Of a stretch of 63,287 bases of DNA, positions 30,607-41,251 are shown piece after piece. Position 1 is the first letter of the stretch; each line of letters starts with the position of its first letter. The notes beneath the pieces were generated by a model. It was given only the letters and a program-made list of their open reading frames with translations, was not told the DNA's origin and searched no databases. Origin of the DNA: Mycobacterium uberis (GTDB lineage Bacteria > Actinomycetota > Actinomycetes > Mycobacteriales > Mycobacteriaceae); the NCBI RefSeq assembly GCF_003408705.1, contig NZ_QAYL01000023.1:1-63287 (forward strand), in the 5' to 3' direction. Position numbers and translations under genes: made by a program.

Positions 30607-31122
30607 ATGCGGTACTTCTATGACACAGAATTCATCGAGGACGACCGTACCATCGAGCTGATCTCAATCGGCGTTGTCGCCGAGGATGGCCACGAATATT
30701 ACGCTGTTTCAACCGAATTCGATCCCGATCGGGCTGGTAGTTGGGTGCGCGCCAACGTACTGCCCAAGCTGCCGCCACCAGCCTCGCAGTTGTGGCGATC
30801 GCGCTTACAGATCCGTCTGGACTTGGAGAAGTTCTTTGGTATTGATGGCCCGGAGCCGGCTGACCCGATCGAATTGTGGGCCTGGATAGGTGCCTACGAC
30901 CATGTGGCCTTGTGTCAGTTGTGGGGCCGGATGCCAGACCTGCCGGCAGCGCTGCCCCGTTTCACTCGGGAAATTCGGCAGTTATGGGAAGATCGGGACT
31001 GTCCCCGGATGCCGCCGCGACCGCGCGACCTGCACGATGCCCTGGTAGACGCCCTTGATCAGCTGCGCCGATTCCAGCTCATCATGTCCGCAGGCAATGC
31101 AGGCAGCCGAACAGCGCGCTGA
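30607..31122 (+). CDS. RNase AS-like 3'-5' exoribonuclease (Rv2179c-like)
   Basis: A 171-residue DEDDh nuclease. The M. tuberculosis counterpart was shown to trim RNA 3' ends with a preference for adenylates (RNase AS). The catalytic residues are visible as D6 and E8 in FYDTEFI, D98 in YDHVAL, H143 in LHDAL, and D148. It is small, like oligoribonuclease. The ATG at 30607 lacks a clear ribosome site, and the Asp-rich beginning leaves no room for a later start. It follows a membrane protein wreck and precedes aroG by 63 bases. Intact. Confidence 0.9.
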   Translation: MRYFYDTEFIEDDRTIELISIGVVAEDGHEYYAVSTEFDPDRAGSWVRANVLPKLPPPASQLWRSRLQIRLDLEKFFGIDGPEPADPIELWAWIGAYDHVALCQLWGRMPDLPAALPRFTREIRQLWEDRDCPRMPPRPRDLHDALVDALDQLRRFQLIMSAGNAGSRTAR

Positions 31123-31155
31123 ACTAAGGTGCGTTCGATGTAACGTTCGCCCTGA

Positions 31156-32583
<1,428 letters not shown>

Positions 32584-32595
32584 GTGCCCTAACGT

Positions 32596-33837
32596 TCACA
32601 GCAGTCCGCTCAGGTGGCTTCCGATTGTCCAAGCCACTGTCGCTACCAACCCGGCGATTGCCACCACCACTGCAACCCAGATCAGTACCATCCGGCGGGC
32701 GTGCTGTCGCGCCCAAATGAATTCGCTGATTGCGATACCAGCGAACTGGCCTGAAGCCGGTTCGTATTCGTATTCTTCCGGGTCCTCGGTATCGGGCTGA
32801 GCTCGTTGCCTTGGTGCCGACCAGTCCCCAGGTCCGCGGGTCAACTGGCGGGTAGGATATGGCACCGGTGCGTTGAATGCTGGCTGTGTGTGTTGCTCAA
32901 CGGGCCACTCGACCATGCGACCACGATGTAGTGCCGCCGATCGGTGTTGGGCGGAGTTGCGCGGCGCCGGTACTCGGAATCGTGGCAGTGCTAACTCTTC
33001 GGCGATGGCATTCAGTTCAACAGTCATCTCCATCGCGTCGGCATATCGAGCGTTCGGGTTGCGGACCGTCGCGCGTTTCACCAGTTCGTCGAATTGTGGG
33101 GGGACACCGGTGATCACTGCGCTGGCCCGGGGGACATCGGTCTCTAACCGTTGATAGGCGATCGAAAACGCCGAGTCGCCAGTAAACGGTGTGCGTCCGG
33201 TCAGCAGTTCGTAGGTCAGGATTCCGGCGGAGTAGACGTCGCTGCGGGGACTGGCGTTGCCGTCTCGGACTTGCTCGGGGGACAGATAGGCTGCGGTCCC
33301 CAAGATGACACTTGTCGAGGTGATTCCGGCGGCTGCGACGGCACGTACTAACCCGAAGTCGGCGATCTTGACGTCGCCGTCGTCGGAGATCAGAATGTTC
33401 TCTGGCTTGATGTCGCGGTGTACCAGGCCTGCCCGGTGGGCGGCGGCCAAGCCGCCCAACACCGGGCGAAGCACCGCCACGACGGCATGTGGTGGCATCG
33501 GGCCGCGTTCGGCCAGTAGCTCTCGCAGCGTGCCACCCTCGATGAGTTCCATAACCAGAAATGGGTGACGGGCATCGAAGCCTTGGTCGTAGACTGCAAC
33601 CAGTCCAGGGTCCTTCAGCCGGGCGACGGAGCGGGCCTCGAGCTGAAAGCGGGTCAGAAACTGGTCGTTGTCGGCGTAGCGAGAGTCCATCACCTTCACC
33701 GCGACGGGACGGTCGAGTCGGATGTCGATGCCACGGTATACCGTCGAGGTACCGCCGCTGGCGATCTTGGCCTGCAAGAGGTAACGGCCATCAAGCAACG
33801 TGCTGTCTAATGGGTCCCAGGCTTCAACCGCTGCCAC
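32596..33837 (-). CDS. pknL: Serine/threonine protein kinase PknL
   Basis: A 413-residue transmembrane kinase without an outer sensor domain. Kinase motifs are in order: glycine loop IASGGTSTVYRG, catalytic lysine in VAVKVMD, HRDIKPEN, DFGLV and APE-like SPEQV. A charged Pro-rich linker (about 300-370) leads to one membrane helix (about 383-405) and almost no outer tail. In M. tuberculosis, PknL phosphorylates the DNA-binding protein encoded by the divergent neighbour, and the same pairing is seen here. The start at 33837 gives a length slightly above that of M. tuberculosis. Intact. Confidence 0.94.
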   Translation of the reverse strand: MAAVEAWDPLDSTLLDGRYLLQAKIASGGTSTVYRGIDIRLDRPVAVKVMDSRYADNDQFLTRFQLEARSVARLKDPGLVAVYDQGFDARHPFLVMELIEGGTLRELLAERGPMPPHAVVAVLRPVLGGLAAAHRAGLVHRDIKPENILISDDGDVKIADFGLVRAVAAAGITSTSVILGTAAYLSPEQVRDGNASPRSDVYSAGILTYELLTGRTPFTGDSAFSIAYQRLETDVPRASAVITGVPPQFDELVKRATVRNPNARYADAMEMTVELNAIAEELALPRFRVPAPRNSAQHRSAALHRGRMVEWPVEQHTQPAFNAPVPYPTRQLTRGPGDWSAPRQRAQPDTEDPEEYEYEPASGQFAGIAISEFIWARQHARRMVLIWVAVVVAIAGLVATVAWTIGSHLSGLL

Positions 33838-33916
33838 CGGGCCATCGTAGGTGTGGTGGTGCGATTAGGTGTGAGAACGTAGGCTCATTTTGTGTACCAG
33901 GCTCTACACTGGCGCA

Positions 33917-34321
33917 GTGGGCAGTATTCCGGCCGGCGACGACATTTTGGATCCCGACGAGCCAACGTATGACCTGTCCCGGGTTGCCGAGCTACTCGGC
34001 ATACCGGTCAGCAGGGTGCACCAGCAGCTGCGCGAAGGCCATCTGGTCGCGGTGCGGCGTGGCGGTGGTCTGGTAGTGCCGCAGGTCTTTTTCACCAATT
34101 CCGGTGAGGTGGTGAAAAGCCTGCCCGGGTTACTGACGATCCTGCATGATGGCGGTTATCACGAAACCGAGATTGTGCGCTGGCTATTCACTCCGGACCC
34201 GTCGTTGACGCTGACCCGCGACGGCAGCCGTGATGCCGTCAGCAACGCTCGTCCCGTTGACGCACTGCACGCTCATCAGGCGCGGGAGGTGGTGCGGCGA
34301 GCGCAGGCCATGGCCTACTAA
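33917..34321 (+). CDS. DNA-binding HTH protein, PknL substrate (Rv2175c-like)
   Basis: A 134-residue protein with a winged helix-turn-helix, TYDLSRVAELLGIPVSRVHQQLREGHLVAV. In M. tuberculosis it binds DNA and loses binding when Thr9 is phosphorylated by PknL. I chose the GTG at 33917 (MGSIPAGDD). A TTG at 33890 would add CTRLYTGAV. Either way the aligned Thr9 position is not a threonine; a Thr sits one place later only in the longer form. Its stop codon interleaves with the mptA stop on the other strand (34318-34321). Intact. Confidence 0.85.
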   Translation: MGSIPAGDDILDPDEPTYDLSRVAELLGIPVSRVHQQLREGHLVAVRRGGGLVVPQVFFTNSGEVVKSLPGLLTILHDGGYHETEIVRWLFTPDPSLTLTRDGSRDAVSNARPVDALHAHQAREVVRRAQAMAY

Positions 34322-35856
34322 GAGGCTGGCGTTTCGGCTCGCGGGCGGCGCGTCTCTGGCGCTCGATAGAGTATGTACCAGGCGATCAATGCGCAGGTCG
34401 TGGCGAGCGAAAAATGCAGCCATGAATACATACCGTGCGATCCGTCGGGTTTGAAAATGACCATGACCCAGGCCGAGAACCCGGCGATGGTGGCCAGCGC
34501 TCGCCGTGATTGGGTCAGTGGCGCCGCTACCGCCAGCGGCCATGAGTAATACCATGGCAGGGCAGCGGGAACAAATGACACCACAATCAGCATCGACCAC
34601 GCGATACCGGTCAGCGAGGATCGGTCGTCGCGACGATATTGCCACCACAACAGCGGTAGTGATACCGCGATGATTACGATTCCGATAGACCGGGTTACCC
34701 GTAACATGCCGTAGAAGTCAGTTGCTAAGAAGCCGTTGGCCAGGGCGTTGACTACATTCGCTACCGCGGTCGGTACGGTCAACCAGTTGATGATCTTCAC
34801 CGAGCCGGCCAGCGCAGTCAGCCACCCCAGACCGACGCTGGCCACACCGGACAGTACCGCGAATATGACAGCGAAGATCAACAGCGCTGTAGCGGTGGCC
34901 GCCAAGAAAGCCTGGGCTGTTCGGTATCCTCGTCGGTCGCGCAACTGGCGCATCCACGCCCAGACCATGAAGGGCAAGGAGATTCCAGCGGTTGCCTTGA
35001 CTGCGATCGCGACCGTGATGAGGGTGATGCCCGCGATATTGCGGCCCTGAAAGGTCAGCGTGACGCCAGCGGTCATCAGCCCCACCATCAGCATCTCGTT
35101 ATGCACCCCGCCCATCAGATGGATGAGCACCAGCGGGTTGAGAACGCAGGTCCACAGCGCTGTCGGGCCGTTGGTGCCGAGATGGTGGGCCAGTCGAGGG
35201 GCAGCCCAGATCAACAGCGTCAATCCGGGCAGCATGCACAAGCGCAGTAGCATGGTTCCGGCCACCACATTGTTGCCCACGGCGATCGTGACGAACTTCG
35301 CAACTAAAATGAATGCCGGACCGTAGGGTGCGGTGGTGATCGTCCAGATTGGACTTACGTCGTCCAGCAACGCATTAGGGTTGCCGACTGGACCAACCAG
35401 GTAGGGATCCAGGCCATCGCGCAGCAGTGCGCCCTGAGCGAGATACGAGTAGGTATCTCGACTGAAGACCGGTACCGATAGCAGCAACGGCGCTAACCAG
35501 AAACTAGTGGTGGCTCTCATCGTAAACTCAGTGGCTTGGCCCGCCACGACATGTCGGCCCAGTTGTAGCCAAGCAATTATCATCAGACCCACCCCCGTCC
35601 ACAACAGAATCGACGACAGCACCAGTCCGTGGCCGAAGCGCAGCCAGGACATGCAAATCGACTCAAGCAGCGGGTCGTGCTGGCGGGTACTGCCCGCCCC
35701 CAGCCCACCCGTGGTGATCAGCAGCGAGCCCAGCAACCCTAGCTTTGCAGGTCCGGACTCCGGGGCGACGGCGAACGTACGCAGTCGTGAAAAATGTTGG
35801 GCGAGAAATTGTTTTGTCGGCGAGTCTGCCTCCGGTAGGCGCGTTGGAATGGTCAT
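34318..35856 (-). CDS. mptA: Alpha-(1->6) mannopyranosyltransferase MptA
   Basis: A GT-C enzyme that extends the alpha-1,6 mannan core of lipomannan outside the membrane from polyprenyl-phosphate mannose. The 512-residue protein has about thirteen helices. The motif region VFSRDTYSYLAQGALLRDGLD near the first outer loop contains the conserved acidic residue, and SPIWTITTAPYGP follows. The ATG at 35856 (MTIPTRLPEAD) fits the family, and a longer frame exists upstream. It lies four bases after the idsA2 stop, so idsA2-mptA look co-transcribed. The prenyl-lipid partner makes sense for a polyprenyl-dependent enzyme, but that is inference. Intact. Confidence 0.92.
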   Translation of the reverse strand: MTIPTRLPEADSPTKQFLAQHFSRLRTFAVAPESGPAKLGLLGSLLITTGGLGAGSTRQHDPLLESICMSWLRFGHGLVLSSILLWTGVGLMIIAWLQLGRHVVAGQATEFTMRATTSFWLAPLLLSVPVFSRDTYSYLAQGALLRDGLDPYLVGPVGNPNALLDDVSPIWTITTAPYGPAFILVAKFVTIAVGNNVVAGTMLLRLCMLPGLTLLIWAAPRLAHHLGTNGPTALWTCVLNPLVLIHLMGGVHNEMLMVGLMTAGVTLTFQGRNIAGITLITVAIAVKATAGISLPFMVWAWMRQLRDRRGYRTAQAFLAATATALLIFAVIFAVLSGVASVGLGWLTALAGSVKIINWLTVPTAVANVVNALANGFLATDFYGMLRVTRSIGIVIIAVSLPLLWWQYRRDDRSSLTGIAWSMLIVVSFVPAALPWYYSWPLAVAAPLTQSRRALATIAGFSAWVMVIFKPDGSHGMYSWLHFSLATTCALIAWYILYRAPETRRPRAETPAS

Positions 35857-35860
35857 CAGT

Positions 35861-37090
<1,230 letters not shown>

Positions 37091-37211
37091 TCACTGGCTC
37101 ACCCCTATGCTGTTCGAGGGACCTGCGTTAGTTGACGTGCCTGGCCCAGCACGATACGTTGACGCGGCGTGACGCGGCTGGAAAATAGCCATTTGATACC
37201 CGAGGAGCCGT

Positions 37212-38108
37212 GTGACCCTCAACACTATCGCGCTTGAGTTGGTACCGCCGAACTTAGACGACGGTAGGAAGCGGGCAGCCGAAGATGCGCGCAAAGTGGT
37301 GCAGTACTCTACTCAATCCGGTCTTAGCGGCCAGATTCGGCACGTGATGATTCCGGGACTGATTGCCGAGGAAGACGATCGACCCATTCCGATGAAGCCG
37401 AAGCTGGACGTACTGGACTTCTGGTCGATGATCAAACCGGAGTTGCCCGGGGTCAATGGGTTGTGCACTCAGGTCACAGCGTTCATGGACGAAGCATCGC
37501 TGGGTCGGCGGCTTGCCGACTTATCCGCCGCCGGCATGGAGGGCGTGGTTTTCGTTGGTGTACCGCGCACGATGAATGACGGAGAAGGCTCTGGTGTCGC
37601 ACCGACCGATGCCTTGTCAAGGTATCGCGAGTTGGTGGCTAACCGCGGTGTAATCATCATTCCCACCAGGGACGGTGAGCGGAGTCGGCTGAATTTCAAG
37701 TGCAATCAGGGCGCGACTTACGGCATGACCCAGCTGCTGTATTCCGACGCAATCGTGAGTTTCCTTACCGAGTTCGCCCAGCATACCGACCATCGGCCCG
37801 AACTTTTGCTGTCGTTCGGCTTCGTGCCTAAGGTTGAAAGCCGGGTCGGCTTAATCAATTGGCTGATTCAGGACCCGGGAAACGCCGCAGTGGCCGATGA
37901 GCAGGCGTTCGTCAAAAGGTTGGCGGGCAGCGAGCCTGCTCAGAAGCGACAGCTCATGCTCGATCTGTACCAGCGTGTGATAGACGGTGTCGCCGAGCTG
38001 GGCTTTCCGCTGAGCATCCATTTCGAGGCAACATATGGCGTGTCTCCAGCAGTGTTCGACACCTTCGCGGAGATGGCTGCCTACTGGTCACCAGTTTGCG
38101 TGGGCTAG
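37212..38108 (+). CDS. Non-canonical methylenetetrahydrofolate reductase-like protein (Rv2172c-like)
   Basis: A 298-residue protein that I recognise as the actinobacterial family related distantly to MetF. Mycobacterial members are reported to reduce methylene-THF with NADH without bound flavin, feeding methionine synthesis. It is TIM-barrel-like: it starts TLNTIALELVPPNLDDG, then GVNGLCTQVTAFMDEASLG, and later GMEGVVFVGVPRTMNDGEG and LNFKCNQGATYGMTQLLYSD, where the MetF-type C-x-Q-x-x-x-G-x-x-Q pattern is visible. The GTG has CGAGGAG just upstream. The activity is by family, not proven here. It converges with lppM. Intact. Confidence 0.82.
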   Translation: MTLNTIALELVPPNLDDGRKRAAEDARKVVQYSTQSGLSGQIRHVMIPGLIAEEDDRPIPMKPKLDVLDFWSMIKPELPGVNGLCTQVTAFMDEASLGRRLADLSAAGMEGVVFVGVPRTMNDGEGSGVAPTDALSRYRELVANRGVIIIPTRDGERSRLNFKCNQGATYGMTQLLYSDAIVSFLTEFAQHTDHRPELLLSFGFVPKVESRVGLINWLIQDPGNAAVADEQAFVKRLAGSEPAQKRQLMLDLYQRVIDGVAELGFPLSIHFEATYGVSPAVFDTFAEMAAYWSPVCVG

Positions 38109-38134
38109 TCGGGTGAGCCATTCTAGTCGAATGA

Positions 38135-38836
38135 TCAATCGCGCGGAGCGTCGAATCTCGCGGAGCGGTTCCGACAGAGCCAGGCCAACAGCACGACCAC
38201 GCAGGCAGCCGCGAACGACGCGATACCCAGCCAGATGCTGGCCCTGGTGAAAGAACGGGTATTGGGATCGGTGTAGCGGGCTTGCGCACTCATGGTGCTC
38301 ACTATGCCCGGCTTGAGCTTCCATTGTACGACCTCATCCTCGATGCGGTCACCATTGGTGGACGTCACGACTCCGGGGAAGGCGACGGTTAGTTCAACGT
38401 CGGCATCGGGATCGATCACCGAGGTCAGATCTACCCGCCCTCCCAAGGTTACCAGGTTGCCGTTACGGCGCAGCGACAGGTTAACGCCGGCGGCGTCGGA
38501 GTTCATGTTGGTCAGCTGCGACAATTCGGCGAACGTCAAGTCGGAGAACACCGCTTGCGACCCGATATAGCCGTCGCTGTCGTAGTTCGACACCGCGACC
38601 TTCTGGCTGTACGGCAAGTTTCCGTCGAGCTGTGGGCCGGTGTCTTTGTTATTTTTCGGTTTTGCCGCGGCGATGATTTCCCCAGACACCAGATCGTCCG
38701 GTGAAATGGTTATTGAGGCTCTGACTCGCAGGCATCCGGTAGCCAGCGGTACCACGAGCAGCAGCGCGAGGGCCAACGCGCGGCGCCGCCGAATGGTGAG
38801 TTCTCGGGTGAACAGCGGGGGGCAGCCGGCACGCAC
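38135..38836 (-). CDS. lppM: Lipoprotein LppM
   Basis: A 233-residue membrane-anchored lipoprotein that in M. tuberculosis affects phagosome behaviour. A basic, hydrophobic signal peptide ends in the lipobox ATGC, followed by LRVRASITISPDDLVSGEI. The outer beta-rich domain covers about 36-180, then a C-terminal helix (about 197-220, ASIWLGIASFAAACVV) and a basic tail. The start is a GTG without a strong ribosome site, so the exact N-terminus is uncertain by a few codons. The acetyltransferase gene lies 47 bases upstream on the same strand. Intact. Confidence 0.88.
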   Translation of the reverse strand: MRAGCPPLFTRELTIRRRRALALALLLVVPLATGCLRVRASITISPDDLVSGEIIAAAKPKNNKDTGPQLDGNLPYSQKVAVSNYDSDGYIGSQAVFSDLTFAELSQLTNMNSDAAGVNLSLRRNGNLVTLGGRVDLTSVIDPDADVELTVAFPGVVTSTNGDRIEDEVVQWKLKPGIVSTMSAQARYTDPNTRSFTRASIWLGIASFAAACVVVLLAWLCRNRSARFDAPRD

Positions 38837-38883
38837 CAGGTCATCGTGCCAGACCCGTTGGGTCTCTTCGGTGACCCGTCCTG

Positions 38884-39510
38884 TTATAGGGGAAGGGGGC
38901 GACCCAAGATCGCGAATGCCCGTGGATCGCCAGCGAAATGATGGCGGCGGATGATGTCTATGAAGCCCAGCCGCCGGTATAACCGCCAGGCACGATTGGC
39001 TTCACCGTAGGTTTCTGGTGTGGAGAGCAGCACGTTGTTCTCGCAACGATGAGCTAGCAGCCGGCGGGTCAATGCCTCACCGATGCCACGGCCTTGGGCG
39101 CGAGGATGAATGTGCAATTCGGTCAACTCGAAATAGCTGGTCATCAGCTGAGTGATTTCAAGTGTTGGAAAATCGCCGCGTTGCAAGCCCTGGACAACTT
39201 GCTGTTGCCACCATTGACCCGGTGCCCCCGGGTAACCGTAGGCTACGCCGACTAATGGTGCGTTGCTCAGTTCGTCAGCCGACGGCACCTGCTTGGTGGG
39301 GTCGTCGGCTGTCTCGGCTATGTCTGTTACTTCGACTTCGACGGCGGCCACCGCTTGCCAGCCCGATCGCCGGGTGTGATCCAGCCACATTCTGGCACGC
39401 AGGTTTTCGGTGCCCCGCGGGTACCGCATCGCGTTGACATACACACCCAGGGCATCGCTGAGGCGGCGCTCCATTTCGTTTGGCGGCAGATCGATGAGGA
39501 ATATCGCCAA
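38884..39510 (-). CDS. GNAT-family acetyltransferase (Rv2170-like)
   Basis: A 208-residue N-acetyltransferase. The acetyl-CoA loop reads RAQGRGIGEALTRRLL (about 139-154), preceded by ELHIHP, the usual beta4 strand. The C-terminal YRRLGFIDIIRRHHF matches the GNAT end. The N-terminal third (DLPPNEMERRLSDALGVYV) is mycobacterium-specific. The M. tuberculosis orthologue has been reported to acetylate metabolic enzymes. The TTG start has AGGAGG upstream at about nine bases and was preferred for that reason. Intact. Substrate uncertain. Confidence 0.88.
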   Translation of the reverse strand: MAIFLIDLPPNEMERRLSDALGVYVNAMRYPRGTENLRARMWLDHTRRSGWQAVAAVEVEVTDIAETADDPTKQVPSADELSNAPLVGVAYGYPGAPGQWWQQQVVQGLQRGDFPTLEITQLMTSYFELTELHIHPRAQGRGIGEALTRRLLAHRCENNVLLSTPETYGEANRAWRLYRRLGFIDIIRRHHFAGDPRAFAILGRPLPL

Positions 39511-39820
39511 CTTGTGGTGTCCTCCTCATTCAATCAATGACCCGGTGGGATTTTTCATCGCCATTATCGGATGGCATGGCCGCCGACCGACTAAGGGGCG
39601 TGGCAACACATCAACGATCCGACTTGCTTACGCAATATGGTTTCGTGGCCCACAGCGATTCTGAACCGTGGCGTCGTGGCGGTGCGGCTTGGATAGAATC
39701 GCCCGCGAACCAGTGGTACGGCACAGATTGACCTCGTATCATCGAAAGTTAGTTGCCCGCGCAACGGGCATCCTTGTTCTAGCGATAGTTACTTGTCATC
39801 CTGTCGGCAAGGAGGGACGA
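39511..39820. other. Intergenic region between divergent Rv2170-like and DUF3040 genes
   Basis: About 310 bases with no supported gene. Short frames here lack family resemblance. It should hold the two outward promoters. The only clear signal is the strong AAGGAGGG site at 39809-39816 serving the DUF3040 gene. Confidence 0.5.
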
Positions 39821-40225
39821 ATGCCACTCTCCGATCGTGAGCAGCGTATGCTCGATCAGATCGAGAGCGCTCTCTACGCCGAAGACCCCAAGTTCGCGTC
39901 GAGTGTACGCGGTGAAGGGTTGTGTGCGTCGACCGCGCGGCGGCGCATGCAAGGCATGGCGTTGTTCGTCATTGGTCTGGGGATGCTGATTTGTGGGGTT
40001 GCATTCAAGGCCACGATGATCGGAAGCTTCCCGATTCTTAGCGTCGTTGGCTTCGTTGTGATGTTCGGTGGTGTGGTGTTTGCCATTACTGGTTTGCGAT
40101 TGTCCGGCAGGGTGGACCACCCGGGTCCGGCGCCTGGGGCGTCGCACCAGCGTCGCACGAAAGGCGCGGGGGGATCGTTCACCAGTCGTATGGAAGATCG
40201 GTTCCGGCGCCGCTTCGATGAGTAG
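39821..40225 (+). CDS. DUF3040 membrane protein (Rv2169c-like)
   Basis: A 134-residue actinobacterial protein of unknown function. The N-terminus, PLSDREQRMLDQIESALYAEDPKFASSV, is the DUF3040 signature. Two membrane helices follow at about 44-62 and 68-90, and then a basic Gly-rich tail. The ATG at 39821 has AAGGAGGG five bases upstream. In actinobacteria it typically precedes mraZ, hence the dcw cluster, but the strong hairpin at 40249 should separate the transcripts. Intact. Confidence 0.9.
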   Translation: MPLSDREQRMLDQIESALYAEDPKFASSVRGEGLCASTARRRMQGMALFVIGLGMLICGVAFKATMIGSFPILSVVGFVVMFGGVVFAITGLRLSGRVDHPGPAPGASHQRRTKGAGGSFTSRMEDRFRRRFDE

Positions 40226-40248
40226 TGCAACCTCTAGCCGATCTACCT

Positions 40249-40289
40249 ACACAGTAACGGGGCAGCCAGTGGCTGCCCCGTTACTGTGT
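40249..40289. terminator. 20-bp perfect hairpin after the DUF3040 gene
   Basis: The 20 bases 40249-40268 (ACACAGTAACGGGGCAGCCA) are exactly reverse-complemented at 40270-40289, with one base between. The stem would be extremely stable. It begins 23 bases after the stop. No long U-run follows, but mycobacterial terminators often lack one. It most likely ends DUF3040 transcription before mraZ. Confidence 0.75.
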
Positions 40290-40319
40290 CCGAGCTTAAT
40301 TGTTAGCCCGATTCCGAAC

Positions 40320-40361
40320 GCACAGTGGGCCGCGTAGGACCCAATCTACGCCCCACTGTGC
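40320..40361. terminator. Second large hairpin upstream of mraZ
   Basis: GCACAGTGGG (40320-40329) pairs with CCCACTGTGC (40352-40361). After a two-base bulge, GCGTAG (40332-40337) pairs with CTACGC (40346-40351) around an eight-base loop. A T-rich stretch (TCTCTGTTTTGTGTCTTT) follows about ten bases later. It is either a backup terminator or the body of a small RNA. Confidence 0.55.
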
Positions 40362-40507
40362 TCCACGGGGTCTCTGTTTTGTGTCTTTAGGCATTTGAAA
40401 TGCGGTTTTCCGCTGTCACGATCAGGCTGTGCGATGTCCTCGGGTGCCTCTAGATCGACCCTGAAGTGGTGGATAGCCGAGAAAATTCAACTATGACACC
40501 CTATAAA

Positions 40508-40551
40508 TGGGTTTATATGGGGCAAAGTGGGGAATTGTGGGGTATAGTGGC
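40508..40551 (+). promoter_or_regulatory. MraZ-type operator: TGG boxes at exact 10-bp period
   Basis: TGGGT, TGGGG, TGGGG, TGGGG and TGGCC start at 40508, 40518, 40528, 40538 and 40548, each separated by five bases. This is the repeat style known for MraZ, the dcw autoregulator, in E. coli (TGGGN with 5-base spacers), and close to the AAAGTGG boxes of other bacteria. A TATAGT at 40543 and a TATAAAT at 40502 are candidate -10 elements overlapped by the array, consistent with repression. The mraZ GTG lies 49 bases on. Confidence 0.85.
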
Positions 40552-40599
40552 CGAAGTGTTTGGGTTAGGCGGGAGCCGGTCTCGACGGGAGGTCAACTG

Positions 40600-41031
40600 G
40601 TGTTTCTCGGAACCTACACACCCAAACTCGACGACAAGGGGCGGCTGACGTTGCCCGCCAAGTTCCGCGATGCGCTGGCAGGGGGATTGATGGTAACCAA
40701 GAGCCAAGACCACAGCTTGGCTGTCTACCCCCGGGCAGAATTCGAGCAGCTAGCGCGCCGGGCCAGTAAGACGTCGCGAAGCAACCCCGAAGCCCGGGCG
40801 TTCCTGCGCAATCTCGCTGCTGGGACCGACGAACAGCACCCCGACGCGCAGGGTCGAATCACGTTGTCAGCTGACCACCGTCGCTATGCCAGCCTTTCCA
40901 AGGACTGCGTGGTGATTGGAGCCGTCGACTACCTCGAGATCTGGGACGCGCAGGCCTGGCATGACTACCAACAGACCCACGAAGAGAACTTCTCTGCGGC
41001 CAATGATGAAGCACTCGGTGACATCATCTAA
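40600..41031 (+). CDS. mraZ: Transcriptional regulator MraZ
   Basis: It binds repeated boxes upstream of its own gene and tunes the division and cell wall operon. The 143-residue protein has two AbrB-like MraZ halves, [20 protein letters not shown] (2-21) and the second [16 protein letters not shown], each with the DxxGR core. It starts at GTG 40600 behind GGGAGGT. An open frame extends upstream through the operator boxes but is not translated sensibly. The typical partner rsmH follows after 220 bases. Intact. Confidence 0.94.
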   Translation: MFLGTYTPKLDDKGRLTLPAKFRDALAGGLMVTKSQDHSLAVYPRAEFEQLARRASKTSRSNPEARAFLRNLAAGTDEQHPDAQGRITLSADHRRYASLSKDCVVIGAVDYLEIWDAQAWHDYQQTHEENFSAANDEALGDII

Positions 41032-41128
41032 GGCGTGGCGACCGGCTGCACCCGGCTCCGCCGAGCTTGCGACCGCCATGAGATCTAGGGCGCATGTCCG
41101 TGCATCGTGGCCTCTGCCCGAACTGACC

Positions 41129-41217
41129 CTGGCGTACTTCCCCAACGCCAGGCTCGTGCTTTCGGACAGAGACCACTATGCGGGGGTGTCGGTGTGCCTC
41201 GGGATGGTTCCGGGGGA
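41129..41217 (+). ncRNA. Structured RNA leader upstream of rsmH (mraW RNA motif candidate)
   Basis: CTGGCGT (41129-41135) and ACGCCAG (41145-41151) make a perfect 7-bp stem with a nine-base loop, ACTTCCCCA. The loop's TTCCCC can pair with GGGGGA at 41212-41217, giving a possible pseudoknot. A conserved 'mraW motif' RNA of unknown function has been described at this place in actinobacteria; this identification is from memory. It agrees with starting rsmH at 41252, because the upstream frame then need not be protein. Confidence 0.5.
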
Positions 41218-41251
41218 CAGTAGATGTCACCAGGTCCGGGAGGGTGGCAAG

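Noticed and set aside
40507..40599. Upstream extension of mraZ in the same frame
   Set aside because: It runs through the 10-bp-periodic MraZ boxes and lacks family similarity. The GTG at 40600 has a good GGGAGGT site.
41078..41251. N-terminal extension of RsmH
   Set aside because: RsmH proteins usually begin near GHVPVL. The extra codons coincide with an RNA hairpin. Kept as an alternative start only.
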